From NCBI GenBank assembly GCA_026982375.1, contig JALSHF010000215.1:1-40176 (forward strand): DNA of 40,176 nt, in the 5' to 3' direction. The notes beneath the pieces are model-generated. The model was not told the origin of the DNA. It ran no database searches and saw nothing but the letters and a program-made list of their open reading frames with translations. The stretch comes from Emcibacter sp. GTDB lineage: Bacteria; Pseudomonadota; Alphaproteobacteria; Sphingomonadales; Emcibacteraceae. Both the position numbers and the translations under genes were made by a program. Of this stretch, positions 28,658 to 37,606 are shown piece after piece; the stretch's first letter is position 1; every line of letters starts with the position of its first letter.

Positions 28658-31600
28658 TTGAAAAAGCTGGGCATTGGCTTTGGGATATTGATCACATCAT
28701 TGATTGGGGTAATTTTAATTGTTCCAAGTTTTCTTAATTGGAATGAATATAAAACCCAAATTGAACGAACCGCATCGAATTACACAGGGCGGGACGTAAA
28801 AATTAAAGGCGACATTTCTCTGTCTCTTTTGCCGGTGACAGCGCTTTCCGTAAAAGATGTCACCATGTCCAATATAGAGGGTGGCAAGGCCGAACATATA
28901 CTGTCTCTTAAATCCCTTGATATACAGGTGAGCTTCCCTTCCGCCTTGTCTTCCATGTTCGGGGGGCGGGTGAAGGTGAAGAAATTTATCCTTGTTGACC
29001 CGATCGTTGCCATGGAAGTCTTAAGTGATGGCAGGGTAAACTGGATATTGGATGATCAGAATACCGCTGCGGCAAAACAGCCGACCACGGCTGATATCAG
29101 CCTTGAGAATTTTCAGATCGTTAATGGGCAAATCAGCTTCGAGGATATGACCTCCAGACAGATGGAACTGCTCAGGAGAATCAATGCCAACGTGCAGGCC
29201 GAAAGTATTAAGGGTCCTTTCGTTATTGCCGGCAGTGCGCGTTACAAGGGATTGGGCGTTGATCTGGATTTAAAACTCGGCAAAAACCGGCAAGGCAAAA
29301 AAATGCCCGTAACGCTTGCGCTGTCGATGCTGAACCAGCGTGTTTCCGCCAAAGTGATTGGCGGCATTATGTTTAATGAAAAATCTGATGAAAAGTCTTT
29401 GGCTTTTACCGGAAAACTGGAAATGGCCGCTGGTGAGGCAGGGGATATTTTAAATGCTGCCGACCGTTTTAAAGGATTGAAAAACCCGGGTCATTTAAAA
29501 ATCGGGCAAGCGTTTTCTCTGGATACAATGGTTGAGGTGGGGCATGATAAAATCACCGTCAATGAGGTGAATATGCGCGTTGGCCAGAGCCGCGCGCAGG
29601 GGAATGGGCATATTACCCTTGGGGAAAAAGTTAACATTCAGGCGGCATTGTCTATTAATAAACTGGATATAGATCCGTTATTGCCAGCTTTTGAAGACTA
29701 TCAAAAAAACCGGACGGCTGTGGCGGCCCCCCGCCTGCAAAAGGAAAATGGCGCGGCCGATAATATATTGAGCCGCCTGTCGGGAAATGTTGATCTGAAA
29801 CTTGGCGCGTTAAAATATAATAATAAAATTGCCAGCCAGATTATGTTGAAATTATCTGCCAAGGATGGGGTCATAGCTATTTCGACATTACAGGCCCGTA
29901 TGCCCGGCGGCGCGTCGATCGCGTTTGAAGGCCAGGTCACATCGCCTGATGCAGAAGAAAAAACCGGCATAACCTTAACCGGGGATATGACTGTGAAAGC
30001 CAGTAACCTGCGGGGAATGCTGGACTGGCTTAAGTTGGATACAGCAGATATTCCGGCCGGGCGATTAACGCAATTTTCCTATAAAAGCGGCCTGAAGGTA
30101 ACAGCTGATCTGGTGCAGCTTTATGAAATGAATGGCAAGCTGGATGCCATTCATTATCAGGGGGGCATTTCCTATGCCATTGCCGCGCGGCCCTCTTATG
30201 GTGTCACCCTTGACCTGAAAAACCTCAATCTTGATTCTTATGTGATCCAGGAAAAATCACCGTCTGATGAAAGTATGGATTTAAAAAAGATATTTGAGCG
30301 GCTCAGTGAATTTGATGTCAATTATAACATAATGTTATCAAATATGACGGCTGGCGGCGTTAAAATTCGGTCCGGTCAATTGAATGGGGTTCTCCTGAAC
30401 GGAAATCTTGATGCAAAAACCATAAAATTCAACGATGTTGCCGGCGTGAATATAGAGGCTTCTGGTCGGGGCGTGAATTTTGGCAGCAAGCCAGAATTTA
30501 CGCTGACCCTGTCTGCCGATGCCAAATCATTGGCCGGGATGCAAAGAAACATTAAAAGTGATTATTCCATAGATCTTCGCAAATTGGGCGAAATGAAGCT
30601 GACAGCTTCCCTATCCTCAACATTAGAGAAAATGGATGTGGATTTAAAATCCCGTTTTGGGGTGAAAAAGCTTAATGTGGCCGGGACAATCCGCAGTGCA
30701 ACCCTGAAGAAATTCCCGGAAATTGGCAGCAGTAATCTGAATATAGACCTTCAATCCACAAGCCTTGCCGCATTGGTGGATCAGCTGGATCTTGGCATGG
30801 CTAAACCACGGGCCGTCGATGATCGTCCAATACGCCTGAGAGGCCATATTAAGACAAGTCCCAATATTGTGGATATTGACGGAAAAATTAATATCGCGGC
30901 GGGAGAAATATTGATCACCGGCCGGAAAAAAGGACATGGCAAAGCCGGGACTGTGGATTTAGCCCTTGATTTGAAAGGGGCAGAGACGCGCGAATTCATT
31001 CGCGGTTTGGGTATTGATTTCAAGCCGGCAACAAAGAAACTCGGACCTATCATGCTGAAGATGAATGTGACGGGCGCCCGCGATCACTATGTCATCAAGA
31101 ATATTGCCGGTGATGTGGGGCCGGTAAAACTCAGTGGTTCCGGAAAATTAAATATGGCATCAGAAAAGCCTGTTTTTGATTTTAACATAAAGGCCGGCGA
31201 TATTCCCTTGCATGATTTCCTGGAGCGTTCTGATCACGGGTCAAAAGATTATGGCCAATGGTCGAAATCGGCCATGAATTTGACGTTACTTTCTGAATAT
31301 GAAGGGCATGCCCGTATTTCGGCGGGAAGTTTGGCCTATAATGAATATATTTTTGAAAATCCGGCTTTTGACGTAAATCTGAAGGATAGCCAGCTTTCTG
31401 TAAATAACTTTACGGGCCGATTATTCGGCGGCGATGTGGCGTTATCGGGGACTTTTGGCGGTGCGAACAAGCCTAAAATGGCCCTCAATATGACCTTGAA
31501 AAAGGCCTCATTATCTGCGGCAACCGCATCATCGGCAGGAATCGCCCCTGTGACGGGCTTCTTTGACATGTCCGGGCAGTTTACTGGCGAGGGCAGGAGC

Positions 31601-32257
31601 CAGTATGATATGATTTCCTCTCTTTCCGGAACGGGGGATATCATTGCCAGTTCCGGTATGATCAGGGGTATTGATATTCCCGCCCTAAGCAGCCAGATAT
31701 CTGATATGGCCAGTGATGGTGCCTTTCTGAAGTTATTGGGCAGTGCCCTTTCCGGCGGTCAGACCCCCTATAAAGGCGGGAAAAGCAATCTTGTCGCCAA
31801 GGATGGCAAAATAGAATTCAGCCCGTTTGATATTGAATTGGACGGCGCAAAATCCAATGTGAGGATGGCCATTGATCTTTTAACCTGGACCATTCGTTCC
31901 GATGGCTGGATCGGGCTGGTGGATCATCCGAGTGCCCCGCCCATTGATGTCAGCGTCAGGGGCGATATCAGCAACCCCCGGATTACCTATAAGACGGATC
32001 GCCTGAAAAAATTTGTGGGCGCGAAAATTGCGTCTAACCTGTTGCAGCAGCTTATTGGAAAAGAGGGCGGCCTTGAAGGTATTTTCGGCAATCAACCCAA
32101 AGAAGAAGCCCCTCCGGCTGCTGGCCCAGACCAGAAGCCAGACCAGAAATCAGACCAGAAACCAAAGCCGCCTGCCGAGGATTTTGGCAAACGGATGCTT
32201 GAGAAGCTTTTAGAAAAGACATCGGACGAAAAAGACAAAAAAGCCCCAAAACCTTAA
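28658..32257 (+). CDS. AsmA-family protein, large (inter-membrane lipid transport/assembly type)
   Basis: A 1199-residue protein of the AsmA family. One N-terminal helix (KKLGIGFGILITSLIGVILIVP) anchors it in the inner membrane. The AsmA N-domain follows (SFLNWNEYKTQIERTASNYTGRDVKIKGDISLSLLP ... VTMSN), and then a very long beta-rich periplasmic body of repeated LxxxxGxxxLxDG-like strands. Its C-terminal part (SGxGDIIASSGMIRGIDIPAL, DGAKSNVRMAIDLLTWTIRSDGWIGLVDHPSAPP) is typical of AsmA_2. The last roughly 50 residues are a Gln-Lys-Pro-rich tail with repeated DQKP units. Large AsmA-like proteins in other bacteria form bridges that move phospholipids to the outer membrane; that role is inferred. 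The start is a TTG (28658) with GGAG six bases ahead. Confidence 0.9.
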   Translation: MKKLGIGFGILITSLIGVILIVPSFLNWNEYKTQIERTASNYTGRDVKIKGDISLSLLPVTALSVKDVTMSNIEGGKAEHILSLKSLDIQVSFPSALSSMFGGRVKVKKFILVDPIVAMEVLSDGRVNWILDDQNTAAAKQPTTADISLENFQIVNGQISFEDMTSRQMELLRRINANVQAESIKGPFVIAGSARYKGLGVDLDLKLGKNRQGKKMPVTLALSMLNQRVSAKVIGGIMFNEKSDEKSLAFTGKLEMAAGEAGDILNAADRFKGLKNPGHLKIGQAFSLDTMVEVGHDKITVNEVNMRVGQSRAQGNGHITLGEKVNIQAALSINKLDIDPLLPAFEDYQKNRTAVAAPRLQKENGAADNILSRLSGNVDLKLGALKYNNKIASQIMLKLSAKDGVIAISTLQARMPGGASIAFEGQVTSPDAEEKTGITLTGDMTVKASNLRGMLDWLKLDTADIPAGRLTQFSYKSGLKVTADLVQLYEMNGKLDAIHYQGGISYAIAARPSYGVTLDLKNLNLDSYVIQEKSPSDESMDLKKIFERLSEFDVNYNIMLSNMTAGGVKIRSGQLNGVLLNGNLDAKTIKFNDVAGVNIEASGRGVNFGSKPEFTLTLSADAKSLAGMQRNIKSDYSIDLRKLGEMKLTASLSSTLEKMDVDLKSRFGVKKLNVAGTIRSATLKKFPEIGSSNLNIDLQSTSLAALVDQLDLGMAKPRAVDDRPIRLRGHIKTSPNIVDIDGKINIAAGEILITGRKKGHGKAGTVDLALDLKGAETREFIRGLGIDFKPATKKLGPIMLKMNVTGARDHYVIKNIAGDVGPVKLSGSGKLNMASEKPVFDFNIKAGDIPLHDFLERSDHGSKDYGQWSKSAMNLTLLSEYEGHARISAGSLAYNEYIFENPAFDVNLKDSQLSVNNFTGRLFGGDVALSGTFGGANKPKMALNMTLKKASLSAATASSAGIAPVTGFFDMSGQFTGEGRSQYDMISSLSGTGDIIASSGMIRGIDIPALSSQISDMASDGAFLKLLGSALSGGQTPYKGGKSNLVAKDGKIEFSPFDIELDGAKSNVRMAIDLLTWTIRSDGWIGLVDHPSAPPIDVSVRGDISNPRITYKTDRLKKFVGAKIASNLLQQLIGKEGGLEGIFGNQPKEEAPPAAGPDQKPDQKSDQKPKPPAEDFGKRMLEKLLEKTSDEKDKKAPKP

Positions 32258-32484
32258 ATATGGTTTTTCAGGACAAAGACACGGACGGCGCTGCTTAGGT
32301 TGACACCGGCTTGATCACTCATTCTCCGGGAATCGATTTGTGCCATCAATATATTCAGGCTGATATTTCGGGAATTGGCGATGGCCTTCAAGTGATCCCA
32401 GAAAATATTTTCCAGCGTAATACTGGTTTGATGGCCGGATATGACGATGGAATGCTTTTTCAATATATTGTCATCGCTGGACAA
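32254..32484 (-). CDS. Ribbon-helix-helix domain protein (RHH_4 type)
   Basis: A 76-residue protein. The core HSIVISGHQTSITLENIFWDHLKAIAN and the closing NLSSAVRVFVLKNHI match the RHH_4 ribbon-helix-helix family common in alphaproteobacteria (typically SVxIxGHxTSVxLExxFWxxLK ... NLSSALRVFVL). RHH proteins usually bind DNA as dimers; no target or partner toxin gene is adjacent. No ATG fits: the frame opens after a stop just upstream, and the first usable start is a TTG at 32484 with a poor ribosome-binding site. Its 3' end overlaps that of the AsmA gene by 4 bases (convergent). Downstream of fumarase on the same strand, 38 bases apart, so possibly co-transcribed. Confidence 0.8.
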   Translation of the reverse strand: MSSDDNILKKHSIVISGHQTSITLENIFWDHLKAIANSRNISLNILMAQIDSRRMSDQAGVNLSSAVRVFVLKNHI

Positions 32485-32522
32485 ATTGGGGCTTTCTTAG
32501 TTTCTTTGGCCTGATTTTTTGA

Positions 32523-34133
32523 TTAGAGATTCTGGAAGAAGTCATTGCCCTTGTCATCTATCACGATGAAGGCCGGAAAGTCTTTGACATCTATCTTCCA
32601 GACCGCTTCCATGCCGAATTCTTCAAAGTCCAGTACCTCGACCCTGGTGATGTTATTCAGGGCCAATATGGCTGCGGGCCCGCCGATAGACCCCAGATAA
32701 AAACCTCGGTATTGATGACAGGAGCTTGTTACCTGTTTGCTGCGATTGCCTTTGGCGAGCATGACCATACTGCCGCCGCGTGCTTGAAAATATTCAACGT
32801 AACTGTCCATGCGCCCTGCCGTTGTCGGGCCGAAGGATCCTGATGCATAGCCTTCTGGCGTTTTGGCCGGCCCGGCATAATAGACGATATGATTCTTCAT
32901 GTAACCCGGCATCGCTTCGCCGGCTTCCAGTTTTTTCAGGATGGCCGCATGGGCCAGATCACGGGCAACAATGATGGTGCCGGTGAGCGACAGGCGGGTT
33001 TTTATGGGATGTTTGCCAAGTTCTGCACGCACCTGATCCATCGGCTGGTTCAGGTCAATTTTAACCACCGTCTCATGGAGGTCATCTTCGGATATTTCCG
33101 GCAGATATTTCGCGGGGTTTCTTTCAAGCTCTTCGATAAAAATGCCTTCATGCGTGATTTTGGCCTTGGCCTGACGATCCGCAGAGCAGGAAACGCCGAA
33201 ACCGATTGGTACGGAAGCCCCGTGACGCGGCAGGCGGATAACCCGCACGTCATGGCAGAAATATTTGCCGCCAAATTGGGCGCCAATGCCGAAGTTCTGG
33301 GTCATTCTATGAATTTTGTCTTCCAGTTCCGGAACGCGAATGCCGTGACCATAATGGTTGCCCTCGGTGGGCAGGTTATCCAGATAATGCGCACTGGCAA
33401 GCTTCACTGTTTTTATGTTCATTTCTGCACTCAAGCCGCCGATGACGACCGCAAGATGATAGGGCGGGCAGGCAGATGTCCCAAGCATTTTCAGGGAATC
33501 ATCCAGAAATTCCAGCAGTTTGTCTTCGCGCATTATGGCGGGTGTCTGCTGGAACAGAAATGTTTTATTGGCCGAGCCGCCGCCCTTGGCCATAAAGAGG
33601 AAATGATATTCATTGCCTTCGGTGGCATAGAGGTCAATCTGGGCCGGGGCGTTATTTTTGGTATTGACCTCTTCAAACATGCTGATCGGTGCGAGCTGGG
33701 AATAGCGCAGGCTGGTCTCGGTATAAGTATCCACCATGCCCTGGGACAGGGCCGCGCTGTCATTGCCGTCTGTCCAGACATATTGGCCTTTTTTGCCCAT
33801 GATAATGGCCGTTCCGGTATCCTGACAACCGGGCAGAACCATGCCGGCGGCAATATTGGCATTTTTCAAAAGTTCTGTGGCAACAAATTTATCATTGTCA
33901 GAAGCTTCGTCGTCTTTGAGAATGTTCGAGAGCTGTTGCAAGTGACCGGGCCGTAAAAGATGCGCGATATCCCGCATGGCTTCTTTGGCCAGTAATCGAA
34001 GGCCTTCCGGTTCAACTTTTAATATTGTCTTGCCATCTACCGTGATCACTGAGACAAAATCCGAAGTAATTTTCCGGTAGCACGTATCATCCCCGGTCAG
34101 AGGAAGCATATCAGTGTAATTAATATCGGTCAT
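32523..34133 (-). CDS. Class I fumarate hydratase (FumA/FumB type, iron-sulfur)
   Basis: A 536-residue class I fumarase that interconverts fumarate and malate in the citric acid cycle with an oxygen-sensitive [4Fe-4S] cluster. Three Cys in conserved contexts are the expected ligands: C103 in [11 protein letters not shown]222 in SACPPYH and C316 in GVSCSADRQ. The C-terminal half ([59 protein letters not shown]) is very close to FumA. The frame opens at a GTG (34142), but the ATG three codons later fits better. It lies 24 bases from sspB on the same strand; fumarase next to sspB is a known alphaproteobacterial arrangement. Confidence 0.95.
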   Translation of the reverse strand: MTDINYTDMLPLTGDDTCYRKITSDFVSVITVDGKTILKVEPEGLRLLAKEAMRDIAHLLRPGHLQQLSNILKDDEASDNDKFVATELLKNANIAAGMVLPGCQDTGTAIIMGKKGQYVWTDGNDSAALSQGMVDTYTETSLRYSQLAPISMFEEVNTKNNAPAQIDLYATEGNEYHFLFMAKGGGSANKTFLFQQTPAIMREDKLLEFLDDSLKMLGTSACPPYHLAVVIGGLSAEMNIKTVKLASAHYLDNLPTEGNHYGHGIRVPELEDKIHRMTQNFGIGAQFGGKYFCHDVRVIRLPRHGASVPIGFGVSCSADRQAKAKITHEGIFIEELERNPAKYLPEISEDDLHETVVKIDLNQPMDQVRAELGKHPIKTRLSLTGTIIVARDLAHAAILKKLEAGEAMPGYMKNHIVYYAGPAKTPEGYASGSFGPTTAGRMDSYVEYFQARGGSMVMLAKGNRSKQVTSSCHQYRGFYLGSIGGPAAILALNNITRVEVLDFEEFGMEAVWKIDVKDFPAFIVIDDKGNDFFQNL

Positions 34134-34157
34134 TACATCCACTCAACTTGGGTTGGG

Positions 34158-34631
34158 TTATTTTTTTCTGAAGGTATCCAGCGTTACCACATTGTTGTCA
34201 TTGTCATCAGCTGGTTTAATATCGGAGGCCGCCTCAACAATAGCGGGCAGGTCATCACTATGGTCATTATTCGGTTCATTGGCGTTGAAATGCAGACCGA
34301 AATCAACGCTCGGATCAAAAAAACCTTCCAGGGCGGCAAAAGGAATATACAGATGTTCCAGCTTGCCACTAAAGCTCAAAGAAAGTTCAAAATGCTCATC
34401 ATCCACCACAAGATCCGCGAATTGATTTTGAACAACAATGGTCATTTCTTCGGGATAACGTTCTTTTAAGTAGGCGGGGATGCTCACCTCTGGGTGAGTT
34501 GTGCTGAAAGTGAGGTAAAAATGATGCTCGCCGGGCAAGCCATCCTTGCTTGCATTGTGTAATACGTCCCTGACGACGGAAAGAAGCGCCGTTTGAACCA
34601 TGGCATCATACTGAATTATGCTATCTGTCAT
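34158..34631 (-). CDS. sspB: ClpXP adaptor SspB (alphaproteobacterial type)
   Basis: A 157-residue adaptor that delivers ssrA-tagged, incomplete proteins to the ClpXP protease. It begins IQYDAMVQTALLSVVRDVL, then GEHHFYLTFSTTHPEVSIP, both typical of the SspB fold. It ends after an acidic, Asn/Asp-rich flexible linker in VVTLDTFRKK, the short ClpX-docking tail. The alphaproteobacterial SspB recognises tags ending FAVAA-like sequences, and the tag gene ssrA lies about 3 kb away at 37579-37837. Start ATG at 34631 with GGAAAA upstream. Next to fumarase on the same strand. Confidence 0.92.
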   Translation of the reverse strand: MTDSIIQYDAMVQTALLSVVRDVLHNASKDGLPGEHHFYLTFSTTHPEVSIPAYLKERYPEEMTIVVQNQFADLVVDDEHFELSLSFSGKLEHLYIPFAALEGFFDPSVDFGLHFNANEPNNDHSDDLPAIVEAASDIKPADDNDNNVVTLDTFRKK

Positions 34632-34695
34632 TTTTCCAAATCTAATATTAATTACGCGAATCTATTCGCGGAAAGTATAACGATTATAGGCGGAA

Positions 34696-34736
34696 GGGGC
34701 GAGTCTAATTTTGGACGGATAATCAGACTTCGCCCC
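34696..34736 (-). terminator. Possible hairpin terminator of the TonB receptor gene
   Basis: GGGGCGAGTCT (34696-34706) pairs with AGACTTCGCCCC (34725-34736) with a single-base bulge and an 18-nt loop. It lies 34 bases past the receptor stop on the minus strand, and a run of eight C (34733-34740) overlaps one arm. No T-tract follows, so termination is uncertain; it could be a 3'-stabilising stem. Confidence 0.4.
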
Positions 34737-34739
34737 CCC

Positions 34740-34775
34740 CTGGTTATAGAGCTGGTTTTAGAACTGGTTCTAGAA
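34740..34775. repeat. Three 12-bp tandem units over the TonB receptor stop codon
   Basis: CTGGTTATAGAG, CTGGTTTTAGAA and CTGGTTCTAGAA follow each other at 34740-34751, 34752-34763 and 34764-34775. The receptor stop TAG (34770-34772, minus strand) lies in the unit nearest the gene. Confidence 0.85.
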
Positions 34776-36929
34776 CTCTGACTGAATCCGGAAATAGAAA
34801 GACCGGCCGGCTTCATTGACCCGTAATGCCGTGGCATCATTCAGACTTTCCCGGTTCAAGTGGTTGGCGTAAAGTTTATCAAGCAGATTGGATATGCCAA
34901 AGCGGAATTTGGTTTGTTTTATAAATTCCACAGAAGCAAATATGTCAATAATGCCATAACCATCCGTTTCACCGGCATCCCGTCCGCTGCCTGTTATGAA
35001 GTTATCGTCCACACGATTTTGTTTTAAAGCACCGCGCAGGCGACTTCCTACGGACCATTTATCCCGGCTGTAGGTCAGGGTGAGGTCATAGCTGAAAGGC
35101 GGGATCTGATAAAGCGGAATATTCAGGTCCTGATTTTGGCCGTTGGTGTATGAAATATTACCAAAGACTTCCAATTTGTCGGTAACCTGAATACTGCCCT
35201 CAACTTCAAAACCCCAGATGCGGGCTTCGATATTGCGATATATCAATGCGTTATTGGTCACAAGAATATTCTCTTGACCATGGGCGCGGTCCCGGAAAAT
35301 ATAATCATTGATATCATCATAATAGGCGGAAAACAGGATGTTCCATTCAGGCTTGCGAATGCCCAGACCTATATCAAACTGGGTATGCTTTTCCGGCGCA
35401 AGACGGGGGTTGCCGATCCAGCTCATATTCATGACTATGCCGGACGGCATTATGCTGCTTCCCCTCAGGCTCGCCATATAGCGTTCGACCGTATTGGCGC
35501 TGCGGTTACTGCGGCTCAGGCCAATATAAAGCGCGGCGTCCGTGGTTAAATCATATTCAAGCCGCAGCAGGCCACCCAGATTATTTTCCGTCTGGTCTGT
35601 GGCACCTGTGCCATAATATAAATTATAGAGCATGTCAGGGCTCATGGGCATCATTCCCGGCATGACAAGGTCATTTTTTATATCAGTATCGTCGGCGGTT
35701 GATTTTACATTGTCATAGCGAATCCCGGCCTTGACCTGCATTTTGTCCGTAACCGGCATAATTGCTTCTGCGAACAGACCGATATTGCGGATTGTGGCAT
35801 CCGGAATCAGGACGGACTGGACAGGCACCATATTGGTCCGGTCCATATTATGGCCGTTCCTCCGGCCGTTATGGTTCAGGTTCTTGATATCCATCCCAAG
35901 GCTGACTTTAGTCTCTTTGATCTGAAGGTCGGCAAGGATTTTTCCGCCGGTGGTATAGGCATCCAGCTCGGCCTGCCGAAACATCATCATCCGGTCACGC
36001 AACGAGAAATTATCCATCCTGTGGTAAGCATGGGACCGGTAGATATCTATTTTCAGGCTTTTCATCGGGCCATCGCTATCAAAATCGTGACGCAGTTTGC
36101 CGCGAATGACGGTGCCGGAACCATCGGGAGAATCCATGCCGGCACCGGGAAACAGCATATCGCGGGTCTCTTCATGGCTTATGCCCAGATTGATCAGGGT
36201 GAATTCATCACTATAGCCAACCTCGGCGCTGCCGCCATATGATGTGAAGGCGCTGTTGACCACATCACTCTGGCCGTCCTGATAGCTTTGCGCATCCTTG
36301 AAATGCCCGTTAAGCCGAAAATAGACTTTGTCAGCGCGGGCGGCAAAATGTCCCGCCATGCTCCATATATTGCCATTGGTTTCATAGGCCCCGTTAAGCC
36401 GGCCCTTGATGTTGCGGCCATCCTGAAAGGTCGGGGCGTGATGTTCGACAATGATCGTACCCCCGCTGCCGCCGGGGCCATATTGCACAGATTGATAGCC
36501 ACGGTGAACAATCACCACATCGGCGGTGTCGATATCCATCCATGCCGCCGCTGTATCCATGCGGTTTGGTCCGGCACCTTCGAGGAACGCCCCGCCATTG
36601 ATGATGTTAAGCTGGCTTCTGCTTTGGCCGCGAATGACCGGTTCCAGTCCGTGGCCGCTCATGCGGCCGCTGGTGACGCCGGGGATATTCCGAAGGTAAT
36701 CTCCGGCATCGGCCGATGGCTGGCCATCGTGATCTTTGGGGACGGATGTGGACAGGGCCGGTTTTTGCAACAGGGTTCCTGTGACGATAATCTCATCTAT
36801 TTTACGATCAGATTCATTATTTTTGGGTGTGATGATAACAGTTTGGGCCGCCGCATTCTGACTAAGGCAGATAAGCGAAGCGCCAGCAGCCGACCATAGG
36901 CTGCGGTTAAGCAATTTCCATGTGGACAT
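34770..36929 (-). CDS. TonB-dependent outer membrane receptor, copper-receptor-like (OprC/NosA type)
   Basis: A 719-residue TonB-dependent receptor. A signal peptide (1-29) is followed by a TonB-box-like DEIIVTGTLL. The plug domain has DAGDYLRNIPGVTSGRMSGHGLEPVIRGQSRSQLNIINGG and VQYGPGGSGGTIIVEHH. A 22-strand-type barrel ends in the aromatic FYFRIQSEF. Plug segments such as GPNRMDTAAAWMDIDTADVVIVHRG resemble TonB-dependent copper receptors (TIGR01778, OprC/NosA). Methionine-rich stretches (VMPGMMPMSPDMLY, MPSGIVMNMSW) and GHNMDRTNMVP fit copper handling. The ATG has AGGGAA upstream. The small HCxxC protein gene upstream (37013-37456) is likely its operon partner. Specificity for copper is inferred. 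Confidence 0.88.
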   Translation of the reverse strand: MSTWKLLNRSLWSAAGASLICLSQNAAAQTVIITPKNNESDRKIDEIIVTGTLLQKPALSTSVPKDHDGQPSADAGDYLRNIPGVTSGRMSGHGLEPVIRGQSRSQLNIINGGAFLEGAGPNRMDTAAAWMDIDTADVVIVHRGYQSVQYGPGGSGGTIIVEHHAPTFQDGRNIKGRLNGAYETNGNIWSMAGHFAARADKVYFRLNGHFKDAQSYQDGQSDVVNSAFTSYGGSAEVGYSDEFTLINLGISHEETRDMLFPGAGMDSPDGSGTVIRGKLRHDFDSDGPMKSLKIDIYRSHAYHRMDNFSLRDRMMMFRQAELDAYTTGGKILADLQIKETKVSLGMDIKNLNHNGRRNGHNMDRTNMVPVQSVLIPDATIRNIGLFAEAIMPVTDKMQVKAGIRYDNVKSTADDTDIKNDLVMPGMMPMSPDMLYNLYYGTGATDQTENNLGGLLRLEYDLTTDAALYIGLSRSNRSANTVERYMASLRGSSIMPSGIVMNMSWIGNPRLAPEKHTQFDIGLGIRKPEWNILFSAYYDDINDYIFRDRAHGQENILVTNNALIYRNIEARIWGFEVEGSIQVTDKLEVFGNISYTNGQNQDLNIPLYQIPPFSYDLTLTYSRDKWSVGSRLRGALKQNRVDDNFITGSGRDAGETDGYGIIDIFASVEFIKQTKFRFGISNLLDKLYANHLNRESLNDATALRVNEAGRSFYFRIQSEF

Positions 36930-37012
36930 TTCTATTCCCTGGTATTTCTTTGAATTATGGGTAAAATATGCAAACCCAGTTGGGCTGCATTATAAATATA
37001 TATTTGACGGGA

Positions 37013-37456
37013 TTAGACTTGCGGCGGCGCGCGGGGCGGGCAAGTTATATTGACCGGCGTTTCAGGAAGATACAAAATATCATAGATGCCGGTAGGCTTG
37101 TTGGAAACCGGACCGACATCAACATAACTGATTTCCACAGAAGTGTTGTTGAGGACTATTTTATGAAAAGGCAGGCAATATATACAATGTTCTGATTTAC
37201 CTTCATCAGGATTTACCGGATTGCCATTTTCGTCCAGAGTAATGCGTTTAAGCCCCTGGGGCGTGCAAATGATATAGCTCTGAATACCGGATAAAAAGTC
37301 ATTTTCCAGGGCATCCTGCAGTCCCCCGTTGGTGGCGGACAAGGCGGCGGCGGAAAAAATATTCAACAGCAGGACAGACAGCATAAGCCGGCCCATTTTT
37401 CGGCCAAGACGCTGAGCTATTAACGTCAGAAAGGCTGTTGATTTTTTGCCGGCCAT
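37013..37456 (-). CDS. Small exported Cys protein, DUF2946-like, upstream of copper-type receptor
   Basis: A 147-residue protein. A basic start (MAGKKSTAFLTLIAQRLGRKMG) and a hydrophobic segment (about 23-42) resemble a signal or anchor. The mature part has IICTPQGLKRI, HCIYCLPF (a H-C-x-x-C motif) and a Pro-rich end (CPPRAPPQV). A single early Cys plus a central HC..C is the layout of DUF2946-type proteins, which are often found next to copper-responsive TonB receptors. That match is from pattern only. It lies 83 bases upstream of the receptor on the same strand, so the two are probably one operon. A metal-binding or chaperone role in the periplasm is inferred. The ATG has GGAAA nine bases ahead. 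Confidence 0.7.
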   Translation of the reverse strand: MAGKKSTAFLTLIAQRLGRKMGRLMLSVLLLNIFSAAALSATNGGLQDALENDFLSGIQSYIICTPQGLKRITLDENGNPVNPDEGKSEHCIYCLPFHKIVLNNTSVEISYVDVGPVSNKPTGIYDILYLPETPVNITCPPRAPPQV

Positions 37457-37565
37457 AGATCAGTTTCCAATTTTGCCCCCATAAAAATATTATATGGCAA
37501 CCTATTCTATATCAGGAGATATATTCTTGATCTAGGGCAAAAAAAGATATTTTGAGGAAATGAGT

Positions 37566-37606
37566 AAAAAATTAAAGTGAAGGGCTTCTGTTGCTAGGTG
37601 CCCTTC
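37566..37606 (-). terminator. Hairpin and T-tract at the end of ssrA
   Basis: On the minus strand GAAGGGC and GCCCTTC (37579-37606) form a 7-bp stem with a 14-nt loop, followed by ACTTTAATTTTTT. The loop also contains ACCTA, which can pair with TAGGT just after the tag stop (37623-37627), as a pseudoknot. The element may therefore belong to the tmRNA itself as well as end transcription. Confidence 0.7.

Noticed and set aside
32254-32484. Possible antitoxin of a toxin-antitoxin pair
   Set aside because: The ribbon-helix-helix fold is compatible, but no small toxin gene adjoins. The RHH_4 family is usually a stand-alone gene in alphaproteobacteria.
32889-33956. 355-codon open frame on the plus strand
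   Set aside because: It lies wholly antisense to the class I fumarase gene, which has unmistakable family motifs. The frame is open as a by-product of the codon bias of fumarase.
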